Below are positions 32,014 to 40,442 of a stretch of 40,442 nt of DNA, piece after piece. Under the pieces are notes generated by a model that saw only the letters and a list, made by a program, of their open reading frames with translations, made no database searches and was not told the origin of the DNA. The stretch comes from Deltaproteobacteria bacterium (GTDB lineage: Bacteria > Myxococcota > XYA12-FULL-58-9 > JABJBS01): the NCBI GenBank assembly GCA_018668695.1, contig JABJBS010000041.1, positions 1 through 40,442 on the forward strand. The letters are read 5' to 3'. The position numbers were made by a program, and so were the translations under genes. How positions within the stretch are numbered: the first letter of the stretch is position 1; every line of letters starts with the position of its first letter.

Positions 32014-32913
32014 CTAATCTTCTCTAGAGGGCGAAAAGTTGAATCGACCGGAACGGATAATTGCTGTTTTAAAATTATCATCGAGACCGTTCACAGGCAT
32101 GAGTTGGTTTTGGATGCTTGATGGTATGGGGCGGTCTGGGTGGAAGCAGAGCATGTTGACTTCTGGGCGGTGCTGCTGAAACACATTGATTGAATTTTGG
32201 TAGAAATTATCAGGATTGAAGTAATTTTCGAGATGCCACATGCAAGTGTAGCCAAGGTTATCTAGGATCTCCAACAGTTCCCTGGACCCTGGCTCTGAGT
32301 TGTTTTCAACAAATAGCAGTGGTTTGTGGTTGGCTATCGTGTTCGATGCTCCTTTAAGTACCTGAGATTCCATCCCCTCGACGTCGACTTTAATCATGTC
32401 ACAACGCTTTAGCGCCATGCTGTCGATAGTTTTTTGGGGTACTGGTTCACCAGTGCCGTCCTGTTCAATCTTTAGGCCAGCGAAATTAATTGTTTCCCAA
32501 GGCGGAAGCACGGGTACTTTAATGTCACAGCATATCTCGCCGACAGCTTGCTGAGAGAAGAGGACATTGAGGATTCTGTTAAGGGCAAGGTTGGCGCAAA
32601 GAAACTGGAAAGCGAGATGCTGGGGCTCAAATGCGTAAACAATACCGCCTGAGCCTTCCACCGCTTTGGCCAATGGAACGGTATGGGTGCCGATGTTAGC
32701 ACCAACATCGAGAACGACGTCGCCGGGTTCGAGAAGCGAGACCAGAAGTTGCACTTCATGCTCACACCACTCACCGTATAAATCCATGCAACGACCAACA
32801 GAATAATCGTTCCTATTGTAAAGGATTAAACCGTGTTTACAGCGTTTGAGGTTAACCCAGTCTTCCTCAATGATAGCTTTGCTAGCGTCAATCTTGATAT
32901 TTGCTCCACTCAT
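32014..32913 (-). CDS. FkbM-family methyltransferase
   Basis: A 299-residue SAM-dependent methyltransferase. Motif I is VLDVGANIGTHTVPLA (about residues 73-88), followed by the acidic AFEPQ strand, and the family's DMIKVDVEGMESQVLKGA segment and LLFVENN. FkbM enzymes O-methylate sugars or natural products, so a link to a glycan or secondary metabolite is possible, but no sugar genes are nearby. It stands alone, with the RAYT element directly downstream of its stop. The upstream ribosome-binding site is weak. The last four codons overlap a tandem repeat next to the element end. Confidence 0.9.
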   Translation of the reverse strand: MSGANIKIDASKAIIEEDWVNLKRCKHGLILYNRNDYSVGRCMDLYGEWCEHEVQLLVSLLEPGDVVLDVGANIGTHTVPLAKAVEGSGGIVYAFEPQHLAFQFLCANLALNRILNVLFSQQAVGEICCDIKVPVLPPWETINFAGLKIEQDGTGEPVPQKTIDSMALKRCDMIKVDVEGMESQVLKGASNTIANHKPLLFVENNSEPGSRELLEILDNLGYTCMWHLENYFNPDNFYQNSINVFQQHRPEVNMLCFHPDRPIPSSIQNQLMPVNGLDDNFKTAIIRSGRFNFSPSRED

Positions 32914-33208
32914 GGCATTACGCTACCACTCTTGTACAGTTCATAAAAGATGTTAGAGCGCTTGAACGGAAATACGAGTCGCGCCTTCATGTACCTGGGT
33001 CTGTTCCAACTGATTTCCTCCGACCATACTCATGTATTTGTGAGTCAAGGTTCGATCTCCCACATCGTAAATATGCTGAAAGAGAATGAGAGTTCTACTC
33101 CAGTGACCTTGATTGGCATGCCGCAGCGTTTCTACATCGATATCGTGAACTAGCCTCGTAGGAGTCGTTTCAGTATCATCAATATATATTGTGTTCGGAG
33201 ATTCTAGT
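32914..33208. other. Intergenic region, nothing clear
   Basis: A 67-codon plus-strand frame (32950-33153) shows no family features or ribosome-binding site, and I do not call it. The region should contain the FkbM promoter on the minus strand. Confidence 0.35.
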
Positions 33209-33388
33209 TTACCTTCGTTTGTTCATCACTGCATAGTAGACGCACCGAATCGAACTGGGGGATAAATACTGTGCGGGTAAACCTTTGACATCACCGCGGG
33301 CCAGGGCATCTGCAGCTGCATAACACGCGGCATGAACATCCCAGCCGTCATTCACACGGTTACGTACATCTTCGAATTCGGCTCGCAA
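33209..33388 (-). CDS. Short hypothetical or gene remnant (TTG start)
   Basis: A 59-residue frame starting at a TTG. Its composition looks protein-like: an amphipathic helix (LRAEFEDVRNRVNDG), an Ala-rich segment (HAACYAAADALARGD) and a basic end (NKRR). I do not recognise it. It may be the C-terminal remnant of a longer gene, because an in-frame stop lies seven codons upstream of the TTG. It lies just downstream of the DsbA-like gene on the same strand. Confidence 0.33.
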   Translation of the reverse strand: MRAEFEDVRNRVNDGWDVHAACYAAADALARGDVKGLPAQYLSPSSIRCVYYAVMNKRR

Positions 33389-33409
33389 TTTAGTTATGCA
33401 TAATTTAGT

Positions 33410-34285
33410 TTAGATACTCTGACGACCCTTTATGACAATCTCGTTTTGATAGTATTGGGCCTTATTGGTCCCGCTCTTTTTGGCTTTGTCGAGTTCAGTC
33501 TCAATCAAGTCCTGGAGAACTTCGGTAGGCTGGAAACCTTTTAAGTATCGTCCATTGATAAAGAAAGCCGGCGCTCCTAGAGAACCTAGAATAGCGGCCG
33601 TGCGTTGGTCCGTTAGAATGTGCTCCTTATATTTGTTTTCTCGATAGCAGTTTTGCCACTTTATCAAGTCAACCTTGGCTGTCTTAGCATAGCCGAGTAG
33701 ATCTGTATCTTCGAGTTCAAATTGGGTCTCGAAAAGAGTGTCATGAAACTCCCAGAACTTACCTTGCTCGTGTGCACACATAGATCCGTTCGCCGCCGGC
33801 ATAGACCGTGTCCGACGCTCAAGGGGATAGTGTTTGAAGACCAATCGTAGATTCTCACCGTATTGCGTTTTCAGATCTTTGAGAATTGGAGCCATTTGGC
33901 CAGAGAACATCTCTTGGAAATTAAAGACATGTACTAGGGTAACCCAAGCGTCGTCGGGACCTTGAGTCGGTGAGTCCCCAACGCGAAATGAGTAAACCTT
34001 TTCAGGATCTGGGCTATTGTACCTTCGTTGCGAAGGATCAGCTTTAGCAGCACCTGCCCCTGGATCTTGAGCTGCGGCTTGTTTGGCAACGGGTTGCACT
34101 TTGGGTGGTGGCTTTACTCCTGGTCGCAGTGTTTGGGTCCCTAAAACGCTAACTTTAGCCAGGATTTTTTCCTGGTTGCCTTTGAGGTCTCGAAAATCAT
34201 CTCGTGAGATGCAGCTCGTGAGCATCAGAGTTAGACCCATAGCAAGTAAAATAGCGGCCAATGGACGGCTCGAACGCATGATCAT
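33410..34285 (-). CDS. DsbA-fold lipoprotein lacking the CxxC active site
   Basis: A 291-residue protein. The lipoprotein signal ends LMLTSC (Cys25). A helical segment (DFRDLKGNQEKILAKVSVLG) and a Pro/Ala-rich linker (about 55-95) precede a thioredoxin fold of the DsbA/DsbG type (about 98-280): FNFQEMFSGQMAPIL where DsbA has FxxFxCPYC, then YGENLRLVFKHYPL, a helical insert with CAHEQGKFWEFHDTLF, and the cis-Pro loop GAPAFFINGRYLKG. The CxxC is replaced by MFSG (126-129), so thiol oxidoreductase activity is unlikely. Function may be chaperone or scaffold. ATG 34285 follows GGAGGGGA with seven bases spacing, which decides it against 34324. Confidence 0.9.
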   Translation of the reverse strand: MIMRSSRPLAAILLAMGLTLMLTSCISRDDFRDLKGNQEKILAKVSVLGTQTLRPGVKPPPKVQPVAKQAAAQDPGAGAAKADPSQRRYNSPDPEKVYSFRVGDSPTQGPDDAWVTLVHVFNFQEMFSGQMAPILKDLKTQYGENLRLVFKHYPLERRTRSMPAANGSMCAHEQGKFWEFHDTLFETQFELEDTDLLGYAKTAKVDLIKWQNCYRENKYKEHILTDQRTAAILGSLGAPAFFINGRYLKGFQPTEVLQDLIETELDKAKKSGTNKAQYYQNEIVIKGRQSI

Positions 34286-34715
34286 ATCTTCCCCTCCGAG
34301 ACGTGACAGGCACCAGGTGAGCATCGAATAAGTGAGAGTCTTTCACATCTCAGGGCATGTCAACGAAGACAACGAATTAGAAAGAGGTTTGTGGGAAGGG
34401 TCGCCCGAACCCGTTACTAATGAATTCAAGATTTCCAGTTTTACATATCTTGATGTATTTTTGTCACGGCAACGCTCTAAGCGAGTAAGAAGCCTCAATT
34501 AAAGTCTGCTCTTAGGGCTCTTTGATAAGAACTGCACCCTGTTTCTCAGAGTAACTCGTGCCACAACAACTCTTTAACTTTTAACCCTGGCACAATCGTC
34601 AGGCATCTCTAGAGCCTGGTAGACCTTCGAGGGTGACTGGCCGAAAGCATTCAGGCCCGGTACCCACGAGTAACCAAATTCAACCTAGGCTGATACGCGC
34701 GTAGTCGATCCCGAA
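34286..34715. other. Intergenic region, nothing clear
   Basis: 430 bases between two minus-strand genes without an open frame of note. I see no classical terminator or operator. It should contain the promoter for the DsbA-fold lipoprotein. Confidence 0.35.
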
Positions 34716-35675
34716 TTACTTCTTCACCGCAAAGACACAGACTGTCTGCCCAACCTGTTTACGCTGCATATTTTTTCGCTCAAACCAAGCCTCCAACTCT
34801 CCATCTGCCTTTAGCTTCTTTATCTTCTCTACGGCTGCCGCCAGCTCCCCCTCTTTACATAATGCAAAGGTCGAATCATTCTTGGCGAAGTACTCACTCT
34901 TCTCCACAAACCCGTCCAAATCAAAGTAAAGGTCGGCGTCGTACAAAATTTCGTCGTAAATATGTTCAAATCGCACACTGTTCGGATCAAAACCTGCTTC
35001 TTCTAATGCAGTTCTCATCGTCTCTACAGTAGGCGCGCGTTTCTCCCAGGCACTGAACGCATCAGGGATGCACTCCGCCCACCACATGCCGATTTCAACA
35101 CAAACCGGAGGAGAGAAATTAATACTAATCCGGCCGCCGGATTTAAGAACTCTATACCATTCCTTGCAAGCTGCTTTAAGATCAGAGAAATCGTTGTCCG
35201 GACGCAGGTGGTGGACAACTTGGTTGTTAATCACCGCATCATACACTCCCGTTTTTAGCCCGGGCATGTCACACACATTATCTACAGAGAATGAAATATC
35301 CGCCCCAGAAACTGTCTTCAGATTAGGCAATAGTTCCCCGTCTTCAGTACTGGTTTTCAAACCGTCACCCGTGATTAATTGCTTAACGTTATTCCAAGCC
35401 TCTTTCACCATACTCATATTGAAGTCGGAACAATGAACTTTTTTCAGGTTATAAACATTCTCTCCACCCTTTTTCGTAAATTCGACGGTGTAATTTCCCG
35501 TCCCACAACCAGAATCTAAAAGATGAATATTGGAAAGGTCATGTGTGGGCGCTCCATCGATGCCATCTCCACCGCCTGAGATAAATTGAGCAATTCTTTT
35601 GGCAGCCAACGGGCGGCGTAGAGCTGTGTAGGTGGAGGCTTTTTCGTCGTAGGATTCGTAAGAGTGTGGCATCAT
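34716..35675 (-). CDS. Class I SAM-dependent methyltransferase
   Basis: A 319-residue methyltransferase. Motif I is LLDSGCGTGNYTVEF (about residues 50-65), the acidic CSDFNMSMV strand follows, and VINNQVVHHL is the motif-IV-like segment with GGRISINFSPP after it. The pattern resembles small-molecule (UbiE/Coq5-like) enzymes. Substrate unknown. An N-terminal SYDEKASTYTALRRPLA is typical of the cap before the Rossmann fold. Two ATGs are adjacent (35675, 35672). It is isolated from other metabolic genes. Confidence 0.88.
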   Translation of the reverse strand: MMPHSYESYDEKASTYTALRRPLAAKRIAQFISGGGDGIDGAPTHDLSNIHLLDSGCGTGNYTVEFTKKGGENVYNLKKVHCSDFNMSMVKEAWNNVKQLITGDGLKTSTEDGELLPNLKTVSGADISFSVDNVCDMPGLKTGVYDAVINNQVVHHLRPDNDFSDLKAACKEWYRVLKSGGRISINFSPPVCVEIGMWWAECIPDAFSAWEKRAPTVETMRTALEEAGFDPNSVRFEHIYDEILYDADLYFDLDGFVEKSEYFAKNDSTFALCKEGELAAAVEKIKKLKADGELEAWFERKNMQRKQVGQTVCVFAVKK

Positions 35676-35834
35676 TTACTTTCAAATTGAAGTTTCATCT
35701 GGACCCAATTCGCTCAGACACCATCAAAGGCGTTGCGCGACAGCTCATTAAGCACAGATTCGTATCTATTAGGAAACGCTATCTTATATTTGACTGCGTC
35801 ATGGAAATCTAATTTGAAATTTAATTTAAATTTA

Positions 35835-35926
35835 ATTTAGCAGGAACGTGTGTTTACTTAGGGCGCCAACTTCTTTCGGTTATGATTTCACGAGAGAGGT
35901 CGGGTGCACATATTCCTGCTTTAATC
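35835..35926. repeat. REPIN-like inverted pair of the RAYT end motif
   Basis: ATTTAGCAGGAACGTGTG (35835-35852) faces the reverse complement of GATTAAAGCAGGAATATG (to 35926) across 92 bases. Both are near-copies of the terminal repeat at 30731-30748. As at the RAYT element, AT-rich tandem units (AATTTAATTT type, about 35809-35839) precede the left motif, and the right motif begins five bases after the stop codon of the neighbouring minus-strand gene. No transposase lies between. This looks like a non-autonomous relative. Confidence 0.6.
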
Positions 35927-35931
35927 ATTTC

Positions 35932-38900
35932 TCAAGGCACGCATTCTGCTGGAAATGCAAGGGTGCCGTTGAATTCCACATAGGTGGTGCTCGGTGACCG
36001 GTTGGGAATGGGCGCTTCGTTCATCGTGACTGTGTTGAAACCGTCGCCAAATGAAAAGTTCTTAAAGAGCTGGGTCCACGATTCCGTTTGTGGATTATCG
36101 CCGTCTTGGAGCCCGCCGGTGCTGCAGTTTGCAAGAGCCGAATTGTCGATACACTCCACATTGCCCGAGGATTGATAATTGGGAACGCAGCCCGCGCCGC
36201 TGGCGGGATTGTCGGGTGTCCAGTTGTTGCCTGAGCCACTGGTATTACACGTTTGCCAGGTTAATGCCGTGCCAGAGAGGCTGCCCGCGTTGAGGCTCAC
36301 AGTGTTCGTATTGGTTCCCGCAGTGCCATTGGTATTCGTGTTGGTGGTTAGCCCTGAAACCGTGCTGGAGAACACCTGGTCCATTGAATAGTAGAGCACA
36401 CCGGCATCGCCATTGCCTGGGTTGCCTTGTCCGTCATCGGACACTCTTATTTTTAAAACACCACGTTGAGCCGGGTTGCTGCCATCGGGAATCACAAAGC
36501 TTGCATCACCCATTCCAAAGGTGGTGCCGGCAATACGAAACATGCCCGTTAATTCATAGGTCAGGATATGAAAGGAGCAACCCAGAAACGGTTCTTCACA
36601 ATAAGAGCCATCTCCCAGGGTATCGGCCCAACCTTCAGGGCAAGCGCATTCAAAGCTGCCGGGAATATTGGAGCAGCTGGCCACCAGGTCGCAGTGATTG
36701 ATTCCCGTGATGCATTCGTCGATGTCCTCGCAAAGGGTGCCGTCTGCATAAACATCGCTGTATCCCTCGGGGCATGCGCCGCAGGTAAAGCTTCCTTCGG
36801 TGTTGGTGCAGCTCACCAGGTCGTCGCAATCGTCGCTGCCAAGTGAGCACTCATTTTGGTCGACGCATTGTGTTCCATCGCCGTTCACATCGGTATAACC
36901 CGCCGGGCAACCGCCGCAGGTAAAGCTTCCAGCGGTATTGATGCATTCAACCTCGGCCGAACAGTCATCGCTTCCCAAAGCGCATTCATCGATGTCCTGG
37001 CACTGTGTGCCATCTGCGAAGGCGTCGTTAAAACCTGTGGGGCACGCACCGCAGATAAAAGCACCATCTGTATTGGTGCACGATACCAGGGCATCGCAAT
37101 TGGATGTCTGTGTTGCGCATTCATCAATGTCTGTGCAAACCCCGTCGATTCGGATGTAGCCGGGGTTGCAGTCGCCGAGAATGGCGCAGATAGGCGCTGC
37201 TCCGCTCCAATACCCATTGGCCATGCAAATACGTTCACCGCTATCACTCACGCCCATGGCAAACCCGATATCACAGCTGTAGGTCGCCGATGCTGTGTAA
37301 CCCGTTTCGCTATAGGTAACATTGCCATTAGGAGCTGAAGGCGGCGCGCCGCAATCCACGGCTGTGCAAACCGCAGTGGGTCCATGCCAGCTGCCATCAC
37401 CGCTGCAAAGCTGAGTGGCGCCGCCGACGGGCAGAATCAAATAACCTTCGTCGCATGCATAGCTGATTTCGCTGCCATAGGTTGTGGTATCCTGGTTGAT
37501 AGAGCCGTGGGTGAGGGCGGCCGGTTCTCCGCAATCGATGATGGTGCAGGTAGGTGTTACGCTGCTCCAGTTGCCATTCTCATCGCAATAACGAATGGCG
37601 CCATCGATGGGCGTCATCAGCATGCCTTCATCGCACTGGTAAACCACAAGGCTTTCATAGCCTGTTTCAGAATAAGATACACTGCCGCCTGCAATCTCTT
37701 GCGGCGCATCACATTGAATGGCCTCACACGTGGGTACGGTGCCGGTCCATTGACCATCGGCTGCGCACACAAGAACACTGGCTTGCTCATCGGACGCTTG
37801 AAATCCTTCATCGCATTCATAATACACCTGGCTTGCGTAGGTGGTGCTGGCTAGAAACGCGCTGGCATCCCCAACCACCGGCGGCTCGCCGCAATCCACG
37901 AGGGCATCGCAGGTAGCGCCCATAAATCCAGGGAGGCAGGCGCACTCATAGTCGTTATCAACCTCGGTGCAGGTCGCTCCGTTTTGGCAGGGGTTTGTTT
38001 CGCATGCACTTAGCTCTTCTTCAGGGTCAGGGTTTTGAGGTTCATCGCCTGCCGGTGTTTCGCAGAGTTCACCGGTAAACGCCGGAGGACAATCGCAGGT
38101 ATAAGTGTCGGGGGTGTCGTTGACGCAAATGCCGCCATTGACGCAGGGGTTATCTAAGCAGGGCCCGGTGGCAGCTGGAGCGATACAAAAGGTTTGCTCA
38201 CTGGCGCCGGGTACGAGCCCCAGTAAATCGCCAATGGGAATATCGCAGGTATAACCGTCTCGGCATTCGGTGCTCTCGGTGCAAGCATCCAAGCAAAGCC
38301 CGAGATCAGCAAACCCGTAAATATCGAATGGAAACCCGCCCTGGGCCAACTCATCCAGGGTTTCGGCGGTAACGTTTTCAAAGGGCACAAAGCACGAACC
38401 GCCGGCCCCGCAATCGCTGTCGGTTACGCATTCTCCTTCGGTGGAACAATAGCCCCCGGGAAACTCAAGCCCGATACCTGCAAAATGTGCGGCGCTTGCT
38501 GGATCTGCATCGGGAAAAATCAGGTCGGCCACTGGCTTGTATTCTCGCAGACACAGTGGCGTGCCGGGAGCGGCGCATTGAATATCTTCCTCACAAGCCG
38601 AGCCTGCCAGCAGGCCATCACCTGGGACCGGTTCTTCGCCGTCGCATCCTGGTAAATTCCCCGAAATAACTATCTCTTCCACTACACTGTTTTCTCCAAC
38701 TGCATCGCGCAAGGTCAATGCAATGCAGGTAGAGAGCTCAGGGTTGTCTACTATTAAAAAACTCCCACCCACGGCTTCTAAGGCATTCATGCCTTCAATA
38801 TTGTTCAGCACAGCGTTCAGAGCGATGCGGAGCGAGCCGCCAATAGACGAGAGCGAGGTAAAGCCGCTCACCGAGAGTAGCTCATCCCCTGTGACAATGA

Positions 38901-39540
38901 TGAAGTCTTCGCCTACGGTGAGCAGGTTTTCATACCCGCGAATGATTGTGAGCGAATCGTTGTCCATCACATTGAAGTTGCCTCCTATGGAGATAAGTTG
39001 ATTGAAGTCTTCCATGAAGCTTAAAGATTCGTTGTGAAGGATATTGAAATCTCCGCCAATGGTTTCCAAGAGGGCAAGCCCGTCGATGCTTGTGAGATTT
39101 TCGTGGTGCGAGATATTCAGGTTTTCGCCTACAGATTGCAGGGCAGAGAGGCCATCTAAGTGCTTGAGCGAACGGTTGTTCCAAATGTTGACCTCCATAC
39201 CCACGGTGGTCAATGCCGGCATGAAGAAGTGTTCCAGAACCTCGTTGTTACCGGTAAGCAGAAGGCGGCCATGAATTCTCTTGAGCAGTGGCAGTTGAAA
39301 CGTAACAAGCGTTTCAGTTTTCACCGTCAGGTCGCCGGTGATGACGATATAATGGTCGATGTAGTTAACGTCTTCTTGGTCCTCAATCACAAAGCTGCCC
39401 ACGTGCGTGGTTTGCTCGTAAACCGTCTGGCCGTTGGGGCCGCTGTTGTCGGTGTCCTCATGTCCCGATGGGCTATTCGCGCCGCTGCATCCAATCGTCA
39501 TAGCCATGGTCAAGGCGACCAGCCAGTTTGTCCATTCCAT
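35932..39540 (-). CDS. Large lipoprotein with L-domain-like repeats, EGF, CCP/sushi and Ca-EGF modules
   Basis: A 1202-residue surface protein. A lipoprotein signal (LTMAMTIGC, Cys about 18) is followed by receptor-L-domain-like repeats (about 60-290; NLxIxxNxxLxxIxGL units), Cys-rich segments (about 310-455), two EGF modules (about 460-545; CVNGGICVND, CQNGATCTEV), four CCP/sushi modules (starting near 547, 608, 667 and 726; each with CDEGF/CDEGY-type ends) and four calcium-binding EGF modules (starting near 803, 850, 893 and 938, each with DIDEC or DQNEC). The last 220 residues are Gly/Asn/Thr-rich with no family I recognise. ATG 39540 is preceded by AAAGG; the frame extends to 39783 without a signal peptide. 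Adhesion or cell-cell contact is a reasonable guess; no function is shown. Confidence 0.88.
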   Translation of the reverse strand: MEWTNWLVALTMAMTIGCSGANSPSGHEDTDNSGPNGQTVYEQTTHVGSFVIEDQEDVNYIDHYIVITGDLTVKTETLVTFQLPLLKRIHGRLLLTGNNEVLEHFFMPALTTVGMEVNIWNNRSLKHLDGLSALQSVGENLNISHHENLTSIDGLALLETIGGDFNILHNESLSFMEDFNQLISIGGNFNVMDNDSLTIIRGYENLLTVGEDFIIVTGDELLSVSGFTSLSSIGGSLRIALNAVLNNIEGMNALEAVGGSFLIVDNPELSTCIALTLRDAVGENSVVEEIVISGNLPGCDGEEPVPGDGLLAGSACEEDIQCAAPGTPLCLREYKPVADLIFPDADPASAAHFAGIGLEFPGGYCSTEGECVTDSDCGAGGSCFVPFENVTAETLDELAQGGFPFDIYGFADLGLCLDACTESTECRDGYTCDIPIGDLLGLVPGASEQTFCIAPAATGPCLDNPCVNGGICVNDTPDTYTCDCPPAFTGELCETPAGDEPQNPDPEEELSACETNPCQNGATCTEVDNDYECACLPGFMGATCDALVDCGEPPVVGDASAFLASTTYASQVYYECDEGFQASDEQASVLVCAADGQWTGTVPTCEAIQCDAPQEIAGGSVSYSETGYESLVVYQCDEGMLMTPIDGAIRYCDENGNWSSVTPTCTIIDCGEPAALTHGSINQDTTTYGSEISYACDEGYLILPVGGATQLCSGDGSWHGPTAVCTAVDCGAPPSAPNGNVTYSETGYTASATYSCDIGFAMGVSDSGERICMANGYWSGAAPICAILGDCNPGYIRIDGVCTDIDECATQTSNCDALVSCTNTDGAFICGACPTGFNDAFADGTQCQDIDECALGSDDCSAEVECINTAGSFTCGGCPAGYTDVNGDGTQCVDQNECSLGSDDCDDLVSCTNTEGSFTCGACPEGYSDVYADGTLCEDIDECITGINHCDLVASCSNIPGSFECACPEGWADTLGDGSYCEEPFLGCSFHILTYELTGMFRIAGTTFGMGDASFVIPDGSNPAQRGVLKIRVSDDGQGNPGNGDAGVLYYSMDQVFSSTVSGLTTNTNTNGTAGTNTNTVSLNAGSLSGTALTWQTCNTSGSGNNWTPDNPASGAGCVPNYQSSGNVECIDNSALANCSTGGLQDGDNPQTESWTQLFKNFSFGDGFNTVTMNEAPIPNRSPSTTYVEFNGTLAFPAECVP

Positions 39541-39617
39541 TGTGAGCACCTTTCGCTCTTGTACCTGAGGAGAATTTGTACCTACGCCAAAAGACAATAA
39601 ATCATGCATGGTGAAAC

Positions 39618-40442
39618 CTATGGATTGATTTGCAGGCTTGATGCCGGCAAAGGTTGATTGGGAGAACACGTTGAACCGCCGCCAAAGCAGTGCCTGATTC
39701 GCAGCAAGGGAGAATAAGAATAGGATTCGTAATGGCGCGCAGCTATATCGATGTCGTGGGCGCCTTCGCCGAGATGAACACATCCCGTATTGGGGCTGGC
39801 GTTGGAGCCGTAGCCGGTTTCAGCTAGGGGGATACTTGTCGAATTGGCATTGATGTAAACTCGCCCGCAACTGTTGCGCCTACCAGCAATATCGCCTGGC
39901 CCGATACCTCCGGCACCCGTATCAACACTGAAGCAGTGGAGCCCGGTGTCGTCGGCATGGAATTGTCCGGTGAATAGAATTTGAAAGCTTCCCCAAATGC
40001 CAGTGTTGTTAGAGTGGCTCCAATTGGGTTCAAAGTCATAATGGGAAGGGTTATCGTAATCGTTGGTGCTTCCGGCGGCGTATCCCCAGCCCGCATGGAT
40101 ATCCATGGTTTGGTTGGAGTTATCAAAAAGTTCCCACATGGCCCCGTAATTGCCGCCAAAGAAAACGTTGCACTGGCCCGATGTGAAAAATCCACCAGGA
40201 GATTCGCCGATGATGGCGGTTAAACCATTGAAGGCAAAAGGGTCTGTGAAGGGGAGCCCATCCTCTGTTTCTTCGCAATCCGAAAGGGTATCGCCGTCGC
40301 TGTCGAGTCCATCGATGATGCAATCGCTGGCATCTATCGAGCAGGCCAGACAAGCCAGGTCGCCGCTGCAGTAATCGCCAGCCGATGCACAGGTGAGGCC
40401 TGCCAAATCACCATCTTCGCATTGCTCGTCGGAATCGATCAC
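39618..40442 (-). CDS. Cys-rich secreted protein with PA14-like end (5' part outside window)
   Basis: The frame is open to the right edge, so only the last 274 residues are visible. They start with a Myxococcus-type Cys-rich (DUF4215-like) unit (IDSDEQCEDGDL), then a calcium-binding type 3 unit (DSDGDTLSDCEETEDG), and end in a beta-rich region of about 170 residues (FTGQFHADDTGLHCFSVD, GAHDIDIAARHYES) that resembles PA14 domains. The protein is likely exported and probably surface-bound. It precedes the CCP/EGF lipoprotein gene by 77 bases on the same strand, so the two may be expressed together. Confidence 0.8.
   Translation of the reverse strand: MIDSDEQCEDGDLAGLTCASAGDYCSGDLACLACSIDASDCIIDGLDSDGDTLSDCEETEDGLPFTDPFAFNGLTAIIGESPGGFFTSGQCNVFFGGNYGAMWELFDNSNQTMDIHAGWGYAAGSTNDYDNPSHYDFEPNWSHSNNTGIWGSFQILFTGQFHADDTGLHCFSVDTGAGGIGPGDIAGRRNSCGRVYINANSTSIPLAETGYGSNASPNTGCVHLGEGAHDIDIAARHYESYSYSPLLRIRHCFGGGSTCSPNQPLPASSLQINP

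Noticed and set aside
35864-35899. Third copy of the 58-bp direct repeat
   Set aside because: Only a short core (ATGATTTC with AGG downstream) is shared and gaps are needed; too weak to call.
39541-39783. Upstream extension of the CCP/EGF lipoprotein gene
   Set aside because: It overlaps the end of the next gene, is Arg-rich and would bury the lipoprotein signal.

Overview
The window looks like a chromosomal segment of a moderate-GC Gram-negative bacterium. An affiliation with Myxococcota, Bradymonadota or another former deltaproteobacterial group is an inference. It rests on the eukaryote-like secreted proteins (EGF, CCP/sushi and DUF4215-type Cys-rich modules), a type II glutamine synthetase, an ankyrin-tailed glutaminase and a CYP51-like P450. 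No rRNA, tRNA or CRISPR array was seen.

Layout. 0-3.2 kb: a cytochrome P450 and a membrane-anchored unknown, with a 58-bp imperfect direct repeat bracketing the P450. 3.6-9.0 kb: a nitrogen block with glutaminase, GlnII glutamine synthetase, a NarL/LuxR response regulator and an ammonium transporter carrying an unusual C-terminal MshEN-like repeat pair. 9.36-30.54 kb: the main feature, about 21 kb with 17 genes all on the minus strand and mostly overlapping or tightly spaced. 30.6-32.0 kb: a Y1/RAYT transposase element with terminal repeats. 32.0-35.7 kb: an FkbM methyltransferase, a DsbA-fold lipoprotein without CxxC, and a second methyltransferase. 35.8-40.4 kb: a REPIN-like repeat pair, a 1202-residue CCP/EGF lipoprotein and the 3' part of a second Cys-rich secreted protein.

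The 21-kb operon reads as a dissociated, type II-like polyketide/fatty-acyl synthase with an amine-forming release step. In transcription order it encodes a PKS-style malonyl acyltransferase, a carrier protein with an insertion, a ketosynthase, a ketosynthase homologue that has lost its catalytic residues (chain-length-factor-like), a second active ketosynthase, two free-standing PKS-type double-hotdog dehydratases, an alpha/beta hydrolase, a degenerate SDR, an active FabG-like ketoreductase, and a 970-residue fusion of a class III aminotransferase with a reductase resembling cyanobacterial acyl-ACP reductase. These are followed by an ABC ATPase, a TPR lipoprotein, a FtsX/MacB-type permease, a LolA-like periplasmic carrier, a probable outer-membrane barrel, a membrane-TPR protein and a CrtI/RetSat-like FAD enzyme.

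My inference is that no enoyl reductase is present, so the chain would stay unsaturated, be released as an aldehyde, be transaminated to a long-chain polyenyl amine, and be moved towards the outer membrane. The cluster shares parts with aryl polyene clusters (KS/CLF, DHs, LolA-like carrier), but no aromatic-starter genes were seen. Its release logic resembles the aminotransferase-reductase of tambjamine biosynthesis. The product and whether this family is already described cannot be settled from sequence alone.
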